Shown in pieces: positions 15,379 through 22,518 of a DNA stretch of 45,168 nt. The notes beneath the pieces were generated by a model that saw nothing but the letters and a program-made list of their open reading frames with translations, searched no databases and had not been told where the DNA came from. Source of the DNA: an uncultured bacterium (GTDB taxonomy: Bacteria; Bacillota; Clostridia; Christensenellales; QALW01); contig CAJMLN010000012.1 in assembly GCA_905214315.1 (NCBI GenBank), positions 1 to 45,168 on the forward strand. Reading direction: 5' to 3'. The stretch's first letter is position 1. Each line of letters begins with the position of its first letter. A program made the translations under genes and the position numbers.

Positions 15379-16209
15379 TTAGCCGTTACGGCGCTTTACG
15401 ATATATTTATCGTTCTTGTTTCTCTTGTTGCGGGTCTTATAGCCCAGCGCGGGCTTACCCCAGGGCGTAACCGGGCCCGGACGGCCGACAGGTGACTTTC
15501 CTTCACCGCCGCCGTGGGGGTGATCGCAGGGGTTCATTACAACGCCGCGTACCGTGGGCCGCACGCCCATATGACGCTTTCTTCCGGCCTTACCGATGGA
15601 CACGTTTTCATGGTCCAGGTTGCCCACCTGACCGATGGTAGCCTTGCACTCCATCAAAATATAGCGAACCTCGCCGCTGGGCAGACGAACCTGCGCGTAT
15701 TTGTCTTCCTTTGCCATCAGCTGGGCCGCGTTGCCGGCCGAGCGTACCAGCTGGCCGCCCTTGCCGGGGGTAAGCTCGATATTGTGAATCAGCGTACCTA
15801 CGGGAATGTTCTTGATTTTCAGCGCGTTTCCGGGCTTGATATCCGCATTTTCGCCGGCGCAGACCATGTCGCCCACGGTCAAGCCCAGGGGTGCCAGGAT
15901 ATAGCGCTTTTCGCCGTCTGTATAGTTCAGCAGCGCGATATTGGCCGTACGGTTGGGATCGTACTCAATGGAGGCAACGCGCGCCATGATATCTTCCTTG
16001 TTGCGTTTAAAATCGATGATTCTGTACTTTCTTGTATTGCCGCCGCCATGATGACGAACGGTCAAACGGCCAACATTGTTTCTGCCGCCGCTCTTGCTTA
16101 CTTTGGAAAGCAGAGAGCGCTCCGGCGTGGTTTTTGTAATTTCCTCAAAAGCGGAAACCGACATAAAACGCCGCGCAGGCGAGGTTGGCTTATACTTTTT
16201 AATAGCCAT
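15379..16209 (-). CDS. rplB: 50S ribosomal protein L2
   Basis: Core large-subunit protein near the peptidyl transferase centre, required for subunit association. The 276-residue product has the conserved C-terminal loop with NPCDHPHGGGEGKSPVGR, whose histidine is the most conserved residue in the family, and ends in GYKTRNKRNKNDKYIVKRR. An unusually wide 83-nt gap precedes it. Confidence 0.98.
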   Translation of the reverse strand: MAIKKYKPTSPARRFMSVSAFEEITKTTPERSLLSKVSKSGGRNNVGRLTVRHHGGGNTRKYRIIDFKRNKEDIMARVASIEYDPNRTANIALLNYTDGEKRYILAPLGLTVGDMVCAGENADIKPGNALKIKNIPVGTLIHNIELTPGKGGQLVRSAGNAAQLMAKEDKYAQVRLPSGEVRYILMECKATIGQVGNLDHENVSIGKAGRKRHMGVRPTVRGVVMNPCDHPHGGGEGKSPVGRPGPVTPWGKPALGYKTRNKRNKNDKYIVKRRNG

Positions 16210-16292
16210 GATTCAACTCCATTTCTCAGCGACGGGAAATTAAGCTGCTGTGCCTGTCGCTGCGGAAAACGCGCAGCAGCCTGTTTTTTAAG
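16210..16292 (-). promoter_or_regulatory. Structured 83-nt spacer between rplW and rplB
   Basis: Three inverted repeats overlap here: CAGCGAC/GTCGCTG (16227-16233 with 16256-16262), GCTGCTG/CAGCAGC (16244-16250 with 16274-16280) and GCTGCG/CGCAGC (16259-16264 with 16272-16277). The first two interleave, so they could form a pseudoknot or two competing folds in the mRNA, shortly before the rplB start. The other junctions in this half of the operon are 1-25 nt. A cis-acting regulatory role is inference. Confidence 0.4.
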
Positions 16293-16583
16293 TTAAGCCA
16301 TGCCCTCAAAGAACTCGATGGCCTTGGAATCTTTTTTCAAAACGACATACGCCTTTTTGGTGGCCGAGGTTCTGCCCTCATACCGACCCATGCGCTTGAT
16401 CTTTCCCTGGGTGGTAACGGTGTTTACCTTTTCCACCTTTACGCCGAAGATCTGCTCAACCGCCGTTTTAATCTGGCTTTTGTTGGCCTTGGGCGCAACC
16501 TCAAACACATAACGCTTTTCGCTCATCATGCCGTAGCTTTTTTCGGTAAGCACGGGCTTGATAATGATATCCTCATGGAACAT
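16293..16583 (-). CDS. rplW: 50S ribosomal protein L23
   Basis: Protein at the tunnel exit that docks trigger factor and SRP. The 96-residue product has EDIIIKPVLTEKSYGMM and the basic loop VNTVTTQGKIKRMGRYEGRTSATKKAYV. Its start overlaps the rplD stop by one base (TAATG). Confidence 0.98.
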   Translation of the reverse strand: MFHEDIIIKPVLTEKSYGMMSEKRYVFEVAPKANKSQIKTAVEQIFGVKVEKVNTVTTQGKIKRMGRYEGRTSATKKAYVVLKKDSKAIEFFEGMA

Positions 16584-17203
16584 TATGCATATACCTCCTC
16601 AAGCTTTTTCAGCGCCGCCTTGGTGAGAATCAGCTTCTCATGGTTGAGCAGGTCAACAACATTAAGCGTGTTCACCAAACCTGTTTTCACACCGGGGATA
16701 TTGGCGGCGGCCCGCTCCACATTCACGGCGGGCTCTTCGTTTACGATATAGGCCTTGCCTTCAACCTTAAGGTTGGCAAGCACCTTTACCATCGCCTTGG
16801 TTTTGGCTTCGATCTCCAGCGCGTCAAGGATGATGATATTCTTATCGGCAACCTTGGAGGTAAGCGCGCCCTTAAGCGCAAGCCGCTTTACCTTTTTGGG
16901 AACCGCAATGGAGAAATCCCTTGCCTTGGGGGCAAACACGATGCCGCCCTTATAATACTGGGGTGCTCTGGACGAGCCCTGACGGGCGCGGCCGGTTCCC
17001 TTCTGGCGGAACGGCTTCTTGCCGCCGCCGGCAACCTCACGGCGGGTGAGCGTTCCCTTTGTGCCCTGGCGCTTGTTGGCAAGCTGGGCGCGAACTACCT
17101 GATGAAGCACGTGGGTATTGATATCGGCCTCAAAAATCTCTTTGCTCAGCGTTACCGTACCAACCTTTTCGCCTTCAATGTTATATACAGCTACTCTTGG
17201 CAT
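16583..17203 (-). CDS. rplD: 50S ribosomal protein L4
   Basis: Large-subunit protein whose extended loop (about residues 45-90, with GKKPFRQKGTGRARQGSSRAP) reaches the exit tunnel. In gamma-proteobacteria L4 also represses the S10 operon; whether it does so here is unknown. The 206-residue product is complete, with C-terminal GLVNTLNVVDLLNHEKLILTKAAL. Confidence 0.98.
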   Translation of the reverse strand: MPRVAVYNIEGEKVGTVTLSKEIFEADINTHVLHQVVRAQLANKRQGTKGTLTRREVAGGGKKPFRQKGTGRARQGSSRAPQYYKGGIVFAPKARDFSIAVPKKVKRLALKGALTSKVADKNIIILDALEIEAKTKAMVKVLANLKVEGKAYIVNEEPAVNVERAAANIPGVKTGLVNTLNVVDLLNHEKLILTKAALKKLEEVYA

Positions 17204-17217
17204 AGCTACTTACCTCC

Positions 17218-17853
17218 TTACTTACTCTTTACCGACTGCTTAATGGTAAGCAGTGCGCCTGCCGCACCGGGAAGCGCGCCCTTTACCAAAAGAACGCCGC
17301 GCTCGGTATCAACACGAACGATTTCGAGATTCTGAATGGTTACCTGCTCGTTACCCCACTGGCCGGGCATGTGCTTGTTTTTGAACACATGGCTCGGCGA
17401 GGAGCTGGCGCCCATGGAGCCTACCACGCGGTGGCAGCCAGAGCCGTGGGCCATGGGGCCGGTGTGCTGATTCCATCTCTGGATCACGCCGCTGAAGCCG
17501 TGGCCCTTGGTCTTTGCCGTTACGTCCACCTTATCGCCCTGGGCGAAGATATCGCAGGTGATCACGCTGCCAACCTGATAGTCGGCGCAGTTATCGAATT
17601 TAAATTCCCTCATATAGCGGGAAACAGGAGCGTTTGCCTTTACGAACTGGCCCTTGTCAGGCTTGTTTACATTCTTTTCCTTTACGGCGCCGAAGCCTAC
17701 CTTTACAGCGCTGTAGCCGTCTTTTTCAACGGTTTTAATCTGCACTACCGCACAGGGGCCGGCCTGAACGACTGTTACAGGAACTACAGTACCGTCTGCG
17801 GCGAAAATCTGCGTCATGCCGACTTTCTTACCCAAAATACCTTTTGTCATCAT
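17218..17853 (-). CDS. rplC: 50S ribosomal protein L3
   Basis: One of the two assembly-initiating proteins; its extension reaches the peptidyl transferase centre. The 211-residue product has ILGKKVGMTQIF at the start and the signature FKFDNCADY... KGHGFSGVIQRWNQHTGPMAHGSGCHRVVGSMG in the extension. AAGGAGG lies 7 nt before the first of two adjacent ATG codons. Confidence 0.98.
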   Translation of the reverse strand: MMTKGILGKKVGMTQIFAADGTVVPVTVVQAGPCAVVQIKTVEKDGYSAVKVGFGAVKEKNVNKPDKGQFVKANAPVSRYMREFKFDNCADYQVGSVITCDIFAQGDKVDVTAKTKGHGFSGVIQRWNQHTGPMAHGSGCHRVVGSMGASSSPSHVFKNKHMPGQWGNEQVTIQNLEIVRVDTERGVLLVKGALPGAAGALLTIKQSVKSK

Positions 17854-17865
17854 CGTTCATCCTCC

Positions 17866-18174
17866 TTACAGTTTAATGTTGATGTCAACACCGGCGGCCA
17901 GATCCAGCTTCATCAGCGCATCCACCGTTTTGGGCCCGGCGTTGTAGATATCAATGAGACGCTTGTGAGTACGAAGCTCAAACTGTTCCCGGCTATCCTT
18001 ATATTTATGAGGAGCACGAAGAATCGTTATCACTTCCTTCTCCGTAGGAAGGGGAATGGGGCCGCTTACCGTGGCGCCCGTCTTTACTGCCGTATCCACA
18101 ATCCTCTCGGCCGCTTGGTCGATCAGGCTGTGATCATACGCTTTCAACTTGATTCTGATTTTTTGCGATGCCAT
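17866..18174 (-). CDS. rpsJ: 30S ribosomal protein S10
   Basis: Small-subunit head protein that also works with NusB in transcription antitermination. The 102-residue product begins MASQKIRIKLKAYDHSLIDQAAERIVDTA and includes SGPIPLPTEKEVITILRAPHKYKDSREQFE. It is the first gene of the cluster, behind a TAAGGAGG site and a structured leader. No fusA/tuf/rpsL genes precede it. Confidence 0.98.
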   Translation of the reverse strand: MASQKIRIKLKAYDHSLIDQAAERIVDTAVKTGATVSGPIPLPTEKEVITILRAPHKYKDSREQFELRTHKRLIDIYNAGPKTVDALMKLDLAAGVDINIKL

Positions 18175-18374
18175 TTCTTTACCTCCTTACAGTAGCTCAA
18201 ATACACTGTTCCGTGTGTGCCGCTTTTAAAAATTTTAAGCGGCGGTGTGTATCTGGCTGTTCGTCCGATTTTTCCGGACAATTGTCCACGGAAATTACCC
18301 GCGCTAAGGGCGGCAACCTTCCGCTTCATACCATTTACGCCGACAGGCGCAGCTGCTCCACCGCACAGAGCAAC
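18175..18374 (-). promoter_or_regulatory. About 200-nt structured leader of the S10 operon
   Basis: Between the promoter and rpsJ the minus-strand RNA can form several stems: a 7 bp hairpin GCCGCTT/AAGCGGC around 18219-18243; a perfect GGACAATTGTCC palindrome at 18276-18287; and a GTCCG/CGGAC hairpin (18263-18267 with 18275-18279) that shares bases with that palindrome, so the two exclude each other. A CGCC/GGCG stem lies near 18330-18342. The arrangement suits an autoregulatory leader, but I recognise no known motif. Confidence 0.45.
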
Positions 18375-18380
18375 GGATTT

Positions 18381-18409
18381 AGTATATAACAAAGGCTTTT
18401 TTTGCGCAA
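18381..18409 (-). promoter_or_regulatory. Promoter of the S10-spc-alpha operon
   Basis: On the minus strand, -35 TTGCGC (18404-18409) and -10 TATACT (18381-18386) are spaced by 17 bp, with A tracts upstream that could act as an UP element. It would start transcription near 18374, about 200 nt before rpsJ. Confidence 0.65.
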
Positions 18410-18471
18410 CCTTTTTTTTCTTTCATTTATGAACTTTTTGTAAACTTTGCCCATTTTGCCCCAAAGCCCGC

Positions 18472-18500
18472 TTGTTTTTCTCTCCCCGGACATATATTTT
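18472..18500 (+). promoter_or_regulatory. Possible promoter of the divergent unknown gene
   Basis: TTGTTT (18472-18477), 17 bp spacer, TATTTT (18495-18500), about 70 nt before the ATG at 18568. The -10 match is mediocre. Confidence 0.35.
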
Positions 18501-18567
18501 ACAGAATAAAGCCGCGAAAAGCACCGCGTTTTGACGTTTTTCCGGCTGTAAAAAGGAGCGCAGAGCC

Positions 18568-19503
18568 ATGCCAATGATATCCGTAAAATGCTCCGGCCGA
18601 GCCATTATCGCGGTAAACAATTCCTTTTCCGGAGAAATTCTTCCCGGCAATTCCCTTTCCGTTCCCGCCGGCAGCGGCACAACGTACCTTGCTGCCTATC
18701 CGTTAGAGGAAGAAAACCGGCCCGTCTGGTGCGCGGTGGAAAACGACGGATTTCTGCTGCGTCTTTCGCCGTGCGCGGGCCGCCTTTGCCGGTGGAGCGA
18801 GGAGATTTACGAGCTGGAGCTGAAGCCGGAAAAAAAACGGCGGCCCCTGCCGCCGCTGGTGTTTCAGGAAAAGAAATGGGGCGGCGCCTTTGCAGGCATC
18901 TGCGCCGGATTTTTTGTCGCCGAGGACGAGCGGGGCACGCGGCGCTTTTTCGAAAGCAGCGCGCCGATCGATGATTTTTCCGTGCTCTCCCCCCGCTACG
19001 CCGTCCTGCAAAGCGGAAAAACGCTGACCGTGGTCGATCAGGACATGACCGCCGTGCTGACGAGGGAGGTCAACGCCTTTTCCGTGGAAAGCAACCGACT
19101 GCAGCTGCGCTTCTGCCCCGGCGGCATGGACAGCTACGAGATCCGGCAGAGCTATGACGCCGCCACGATGGCTCTGACCGAAAGCGTCATCGAGCGGCGG
19201 GAAACCGAAACCGAGCTTTCCGCTATCCGCTGCTTCTGCGAAGCGGTGCGGCTGGATCTTGAGGAGGAAGCCCTCTCCTTCCTCACGCCGGCGCTGGCCA
19301 AAGAAATGAGCTTTGAGGAAATCAAAGACTTTTTAGGGCCGTTTGATTCCCTGGACGAGGTGCGCTACCTGCCCAATTCCCCGCTGCACTCTTTGGCTCT
19401 GCGCTATGCGGTGGACGCCTGGAATTACCATTATATGTGCTACGAATTCTCCGTGGATTCCGCCGGCGGAAGGGTTCTGATTGACGATATCGCGCAGCTG
19501 TAA
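18568..19503 (+). CDS. Unknown 311-residue soluble protein
   Basis: No family recognised. An AAGGAG site lies 9 nt before the first ATG. The protein has no signal peptide and no transmembrane segment, so it is probably cytoplasmic. Three parts can be seen: a beta-rich N-terminal part (about 1-85), a short basic Pro-rich linker (KPEKKRRPLPP), a middle beta-rich part (about 100-195), and a mixed alpha/beta C-terminal part (about 205-311) that starts with two helices containing FCEAVRLDLEEEALSFL. That last part vaguely recalls NTF2-like folds, a guess only. It is transcribed divergently from the S10 operon and converges with the GH32-like gene. Confidence 0.8.
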   Translation: MPMISVKCSGRAIIAVNNSFSGEILPGNSLSVPAGSGTTYLAAYPLEEENRPVWCAVENDGFLLRLSPCAGRLCRWSEEIYELELKPEKKRRPLPPLVFQEKKWGGAFAGICAGFFVAEDERGTRRFFESSAPIDDFSVLSPRYAVLQSGKTLTVVDQDMTAVLTREVNAFSVESNRLQLRFCPGGMDSYEIRQSYDAATMALTESVIERRETETELSAIRCFCEAVRLDLEEEALSFLTPALAKEMSFEEIKDFLGPFDSLDEVRYLPNSPLHSLALRYAVDAWNYHYMCYEFSVDSAGGRVLIDDIAQL

Positions 19504-19522
19504 AGCCGACGAACCTTCAAAG

Positions 19523-19549
19523 CGCGGCAGCCGCCGCGTAAAGAAATTT
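19523..19549 (+). terminator. Probable terminator between two convergent genes
   Basis: A 6 bp GC-only stem CGCGGC/GCCGCG (19523-19528 with 19533-19538) with a 4-nt loop is followed by TAAAGAAATTTTT. The T tract is delayed by several bases, so it is not an ideal intrinsic terminator. Confidence 0.45.
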
Positions 19550-20941
19550 TTAAAACCCCTTCCTGTCCGGCACGGTGCCGAAGCGGTGATACAGGCGGTT
19601 CTGATTAAAGCCCAGCACCGTAAAATCCCCCTTGACGGCATAAAGCCGTCCGCCCTCCAGCAGCAGCTCCAGCTTTAACGAGCGCCCGCTTAATTCCCGC
19701 GCCGTTCTGCCGCGCCAGGAGAGCAAATGGTCCGTCTCGTCTCCGCAAAAAGCGTCGCAGTCGGCAAAGGAAAAGCCCTCCACCGGGCGGAGCAAATCAT
19801 CGCACAGCTGAAACAGCAGTCTTCCGCTGCACTGGGCGTTGACGAAAAGATCGCCGCCGATCAGCAGATTCCGCGTGCGCAGCCGTCCCATGCCGTTGCT
19901 CTCCAGAAAGATAAACCGATCTTTTTTCAGCGTGAAAGAGGCGATGCTCCCCAGTCCCCGGGTGCGAAAGCCCCCGTGCTCGTTCTGCGAGCAGGCCGCA
20001 AAAATTCGCAGCTCCTCGTCCCGGACAAGCATACTGTTGGCAAAAATGCAGCCGTAAGAGGGAGCGTCCGGCGTACCGTTATGCAAAAACGGCTTGCGCA
20101 GGGACCGCTGAAAATGCGTGCCGTTCAGACTGTAGACAAGCTCCGGGTACATCCGGCCGCGCTCATTGATCGCCTGCACGCCGGCGGCCACGGTTGCCGA
20201 GCCGGGCGGGTTGAAATAGAGCCACAGCAGGCCGACGGCATAATTTTCATATTCAAACACGGGCATCCCGTAGGTTTCGCACAGCGGCGCATCCAGGGAA
20301 TCCGCCTGCACGGCCAGGGTAACGGGCGAAAAGGTACGCCAGTCGGCCGTTTCGGTAAGGGCGATCCGCCGCTCGGCCCAGTGCGGGCGCGTGGTAATGA
20401 TATATTTCTCTCTTGCCGGGGAATAGAAACACCCCATGCCCGGCTCGGCGCCGTCGGGATTCCACGTAGCATCCAGCCTGCGCCAGCTGAAGGCATCGGA
20501 GGAAACAAAGATCTCGTCACGTACCCGCAGGGCTTCCGCATCATACCGGCAGTAAAACAGCTTGTAGCGTTCCTCCTGCGGCGCACGCAGGTCCTGGTAC
20601 ACGCACCCGGTTTCACCGCTGGAGAGGGGAAAAATCTGGTTATCCAGCTTCCGGCCGGGAAGCTCAAGCAGCCCGGTGGTATCCAGCGGCTGCCACGTCC
20701 GCGCGTCCGGGCTGTGCGCCGCGCAGAGAAAGATCTCATCCGAATCCGAATCCAGCATATTGTAGAGCATCCGGTATTCCCCGCCCTCAAAAAATACACT
20801 GGGCAGGCCGCCGCAGAGGGACAGGCCGGAGGGATCCCGGTAGACGTAAGCTGCATCCAAAACCGCGGGACCGTAGTCGCGGGTAAGATTTTCACGGTTT
20901 TCCAGAGCCTGATCATCAAAAAACAACAGCAAGCGATACAT
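19550..20941 (-). CDS. GH32/GH43-like five-bladed beta-propeller protein (putative glycoside hydrolase)
   Basis: The 463-residue product resembles proteins of the GH43/62/32/68 propeller superfamily: repeated Asp- and aromatic-rich blades (SVFFEGGEYRMLYNML, HSPDARTWQPLD, YKLFYCRYDAEAL, SSDAFSWRRLD) and a C-terminal beta-sandwich with MGRLRTRNLLIGGDLFVNAQC, RPVEGFSFADCDAF and GRSLKLELLLEGGRLYAVKG, a module I recall from GH32-related proteins. No signal peptide is present, so it would act inside the cell. The start is the ATG at 20941 after AAAGGTGG; the upstream in-frame codon is TTG. The substrate is unknown, and catalytic residues could not be fixed by eye. Confidence 0.8.
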   Translation of the reverse strand: MYRLLLFFDDQALENRENLTRDYGPAVLDAAYVYRDPSGLSLCGGLPSVFFEGGEYRMLYNMLDSDSDEIFLCAAHSPDARTWQPLDTTGLLELPGRKLDNQIFPLSSGETGCVYQDLRAPQEERYKLFYCRYDAEALRVRDEIFVSSDAFSWRRLDATWNPDGAEPGMGCFYSPAREKYIITTRPHWAERRIALTETADWRTFSPVTLAVQADSLDAPLCETYGMPVFEYENYAVGLLWLYFNPPGSATVAAGVQAINERGRMYPELVYSLNGTHFQRSLRKPFLHNGTPDAPSYGCIFANSMLVRDEELRIFAACSQNEHGGFRTRGLGSIASFTLKKDRFIFLESNGMGRLRTRNLLIGGDLFVNAQCSGRLLFQLCDDLLRPVEGFSFADCDAFCGDETDHLLSWRGRTARELSGRSLKLELLLEGGRLYAVKGDFTVLGFNQNRLYHRFGTVPDRKGF

Positions 20942-20974
20942 ATGCACGCCACCTTTCAAAGCCTGTTTTTTGCT

Positions 20975-21003
20975 ATTATAACACAGCGCGGCACCGGAAA
21001 CAA
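20975..21003 (-). promoter_or_regulatory. Promoter of the propeller protein gene
   Basis: On the minus strand, -35 TTGTTT (20998-21003), 17 bp spacer, and a perfect -10 TATAAT (20975-20980), about 34 nt before the start codon. Confidence 0.7.
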
Positions 21004-21054
21004 CGAAAAGAAAAAAATACCATGAAAAAATTCAGGCTTTTGGCCAAAAAAACC

Positions 21055-21083
21055 GTGCAAAATACGCCATAATGTGATATAAT
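21055..21083 (+). promoter_or_regulatory. Candidate upstream promoter of the hydrogenase operon
   Basis: A perfect TATAAT at 21078-21083 carries the extended -10 TGN just before it; the -35 at 21055-21060 (GTGCAA) is weak, with a 17 bp spacer. Confidence 0.55.
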
Positions 21084-21099
21084 TGTTTTTGCGTGCGTG

Positions 21100-21127
21100 T
21101 AGACACGATATTATGTTTATATATAAT
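21100..21127 (+). promoter_or_regulatory. Candidate second promoter of the hydrogenase operon
   Basis: TAGACA at 21100-21105 (5 of 6 bases of the -35 consensus), 16 bp spacer and a perfect TATAAT at 21122-21127. Start of transcription would be near 21134, giving a 57-nt leader. Confidence 0.6.
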
Positions 21128-21190
21128 AAGGTATATACATAAATACAGGCCGCATTCTATTTTTTTCAATTTTTTTAGGGGGAGAATATA

Positions 21191-21667
21191 ATGGCTTTAA
21201 CAAAGGAACAAAAGCAGCAGGCTTTTGCCGAACTGAGTCATTTCATCGACGAGATCAAAGATGAAAAAGGCTCGATGATGCCGATCATGCAGCAGGCGCA
21301 GAAGCTGTTCGGCTGCGTTTCGCTGGAGGTGCAGGAATTTATTTCCCAAAAAACCGGCGTATCGGTAGCGGAGCTTTACGGAATCGCTACCTTTTACGCC
21401 CAGTTTACGCTGGAGCCCAAGGGCGAGAATGTAATCAGCGTCTGCCAGGGAACGGCCTGCTATGTTAAGGGCAGTCAAGCCGTATTGGACGAGGTAAAAA
21501 ATATCCTGGGCATCAATGCCGGCGAAACCACCAAGGATGGCAAATTCAGCATTCAGGACACCCGCTGCCTGGGCTGCTGCGGCCTTGCCCCGGTTATGGT
21601 AATCAACGAAGATGTTTACGGCCGCCTGACTCCGGCGGAAATCAAGGGTATTTTAGCCAAATATTAA
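21191..21667 (+). CDS. hydC: NuoE-like [2Fe-2S] subunit of electron-bifurcating hydrogenase (HydC/HndA type)
   Basis: Thioredoxin-like [2Fe-2S] subunit that passes electrons between the NADH-binding subunit and the hydrogenase. The 158-residue product has the family helices (MMPIMQQAQKLFGCVS, AELYGIATFYAQF) and four cluster cysteines, C85 and C90 in CQGTAC and C126 and C130 in CLGCC. GGGGGAG precedes the ATG. It is first in a six-gene operon and overlaps the next gene by one base (TAATG). The cytoplasmic complex would couple NADH plus reduced ferredoxin oxidation to H2 production, or the reverse. Confidence 0.93.
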   Translation: MALTKEQKQQAFAELSHFIDEIKDEKGSMMPIMQQAQKLFGCVSLEVQEFISQKTGVSVAELYGIATFYAQFTLEPKGENVISVCQGTACYVKGSQAVLDEVKNILGINAGETTKDGKFSIQDTRCLGCCGLAPVMVINEDVYGRLTPAEIKGILAKY

Positions 21668-21993
21668 TGGATATTTTAAGCTTTTGCCAAAAAATGCAGC
21701 TGGAGATACTGGCAGAAGGCGGCAGCGGGGAGGTTCGCGGCGTATTCTGCGGTGATCTGGTCAGCTGGATCCTTTCTCACGCACAAGCTGGCGACGCGCT
21801 TTGCAGTGTGAATGTCAACGAAAACATGCTGGCCGCGGCAAAAAAGCTGGAGCTTTCCTGCGTAATTGCCTGCCACGGCTCTCCGTGCGAATATTTGCAG
21901 AAGACGGCCGCCGCCCGTGGGATCTGGCTGCTGCGCAGCCGCGAGCCCATGGCGGAGCTGGCAAAAAAAGCCCTGGAGACACTGAAAGAATGA
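21667..21993 (+). CDS. DRTGG-domain protein
   Basis: A 108-residue protein whose central part (VFCGDLVSWILSHAQAGDALCSV, then LELSCVIACHG and GIWLLRS) fits the DRTGG domain, a small fold also found in phosphotransacetylase-like and CBS-linked proteins and thought to sense a ligand. No catalytic motif is visible. It overlaps the hydrogenase NuoE-like gene by one base and the next gene by four, so the products are made together. I recall the same gene next to bifurcating hydrogenase genes in other Clostridia; a regulatory role is inferred, not shown. Confidence 0.8.
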   Translation: MDILSFCQKMQLEILAEGGSGEVRGVFCGDLVSWILSHAQAGDALCSVNVNENMLAAAKKLELSCVIACHGSPCEYLQKTAAARGIWLLRSREPMAELAKKALETLKE

Positions 21994-22499
21994 GGGATTT
22001 GGCCGCGCATACCGCGGATATTCTGCGCAACGCGCTGGACGCGGATGCAAAAAAAATCGATATTAAACTAAAAATCGGGGAAAAATGGCTGCTAATCGCC
22101 ATTTCCGACGACGGCTGCGGAATGGCTCCGCCGGAGATCCGGCGTGCGCTTTCCCCTTTCTATTCCTCCAAGGGAAAAACTTTCGGCTTTGGTCTGCCGC
22201 TTTTAAAGGCCTCTGCCGAGGAAGCGGACGGATTTCTCCGCGTCTGTTCCCGGAAGGGCTGCGGAACGCTGATAAAGGCCGCGTTTTTAAAAGCGCACCC
22301 CGACAGGAAACCCATCGGGGAGCTGGTTCAAACCGTTCTGGCTTTTATGCAGAGCTGTCCGGAGGTTGATTTCCGCTTCACCTGCTGCGGCAGCGGCAGA
22401 CGGCTGCGCCTGGAAAGTGCCCTGCTGCGGCAGGCTCCGGCCCTTTTCCCCGAGGCAGCAAACAGGATAAAAGAATTTTTAAAACAATATAATCTATAA
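21990..22499 (+). CDS. HATPase-fold ATP-binding protein in the hydrogenase operon
   Basis: The 169-residue product has a GHKL ATPase core: the N box DILRNALDADAK (residues 10-21), the G1 motif DDGCGM (about 38-43), and a G2-like KTFGFGLPLLK segment (about 64-74). It lacks a sensor domain and a His-phosphotransfer helix, so it is not a full sensor kinase. The following HPDRKPIGEL segment matches small ATP-binding proteins that accompany bifurcating hydrogenase genes, as I recall them. The ATG overlaps the DRTGG stop (ATGA). A role as anti-sigma-like or protein kinase regulator is possible but unproven. Confidence 0.8.
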   Translation: MRDLAAHTADILRNALDADAKKIDIKLKIGEKWLLIAISDDGCGMAPPEIRRALSPFYSSKGKTFGFGLPLLKASAEEADGFLRVCSRKGCGTLIKAAFLKAHPDRKPIGELVQTVLAFMQSCPEVDFRFTCCGSGRRLRLESALLRQAPALFPEAANRIKEFLKQYNL

Positions 22500-22518
22500 A
22501 CAGAAAGGGCAATTCGGT

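Noticed and set aside
15514..16296. 260-codon plus-strand ORF opposite rplB
   Set aside because: Shadow of rplB with no start signal.
19727..21025. Long 432-codon plus-strand ORF opposite the propeller protein gene
   Set aside because: It is antisense to a well-supported gene, has low-complexity composition, no ribosome binding site and no recognisable motif.
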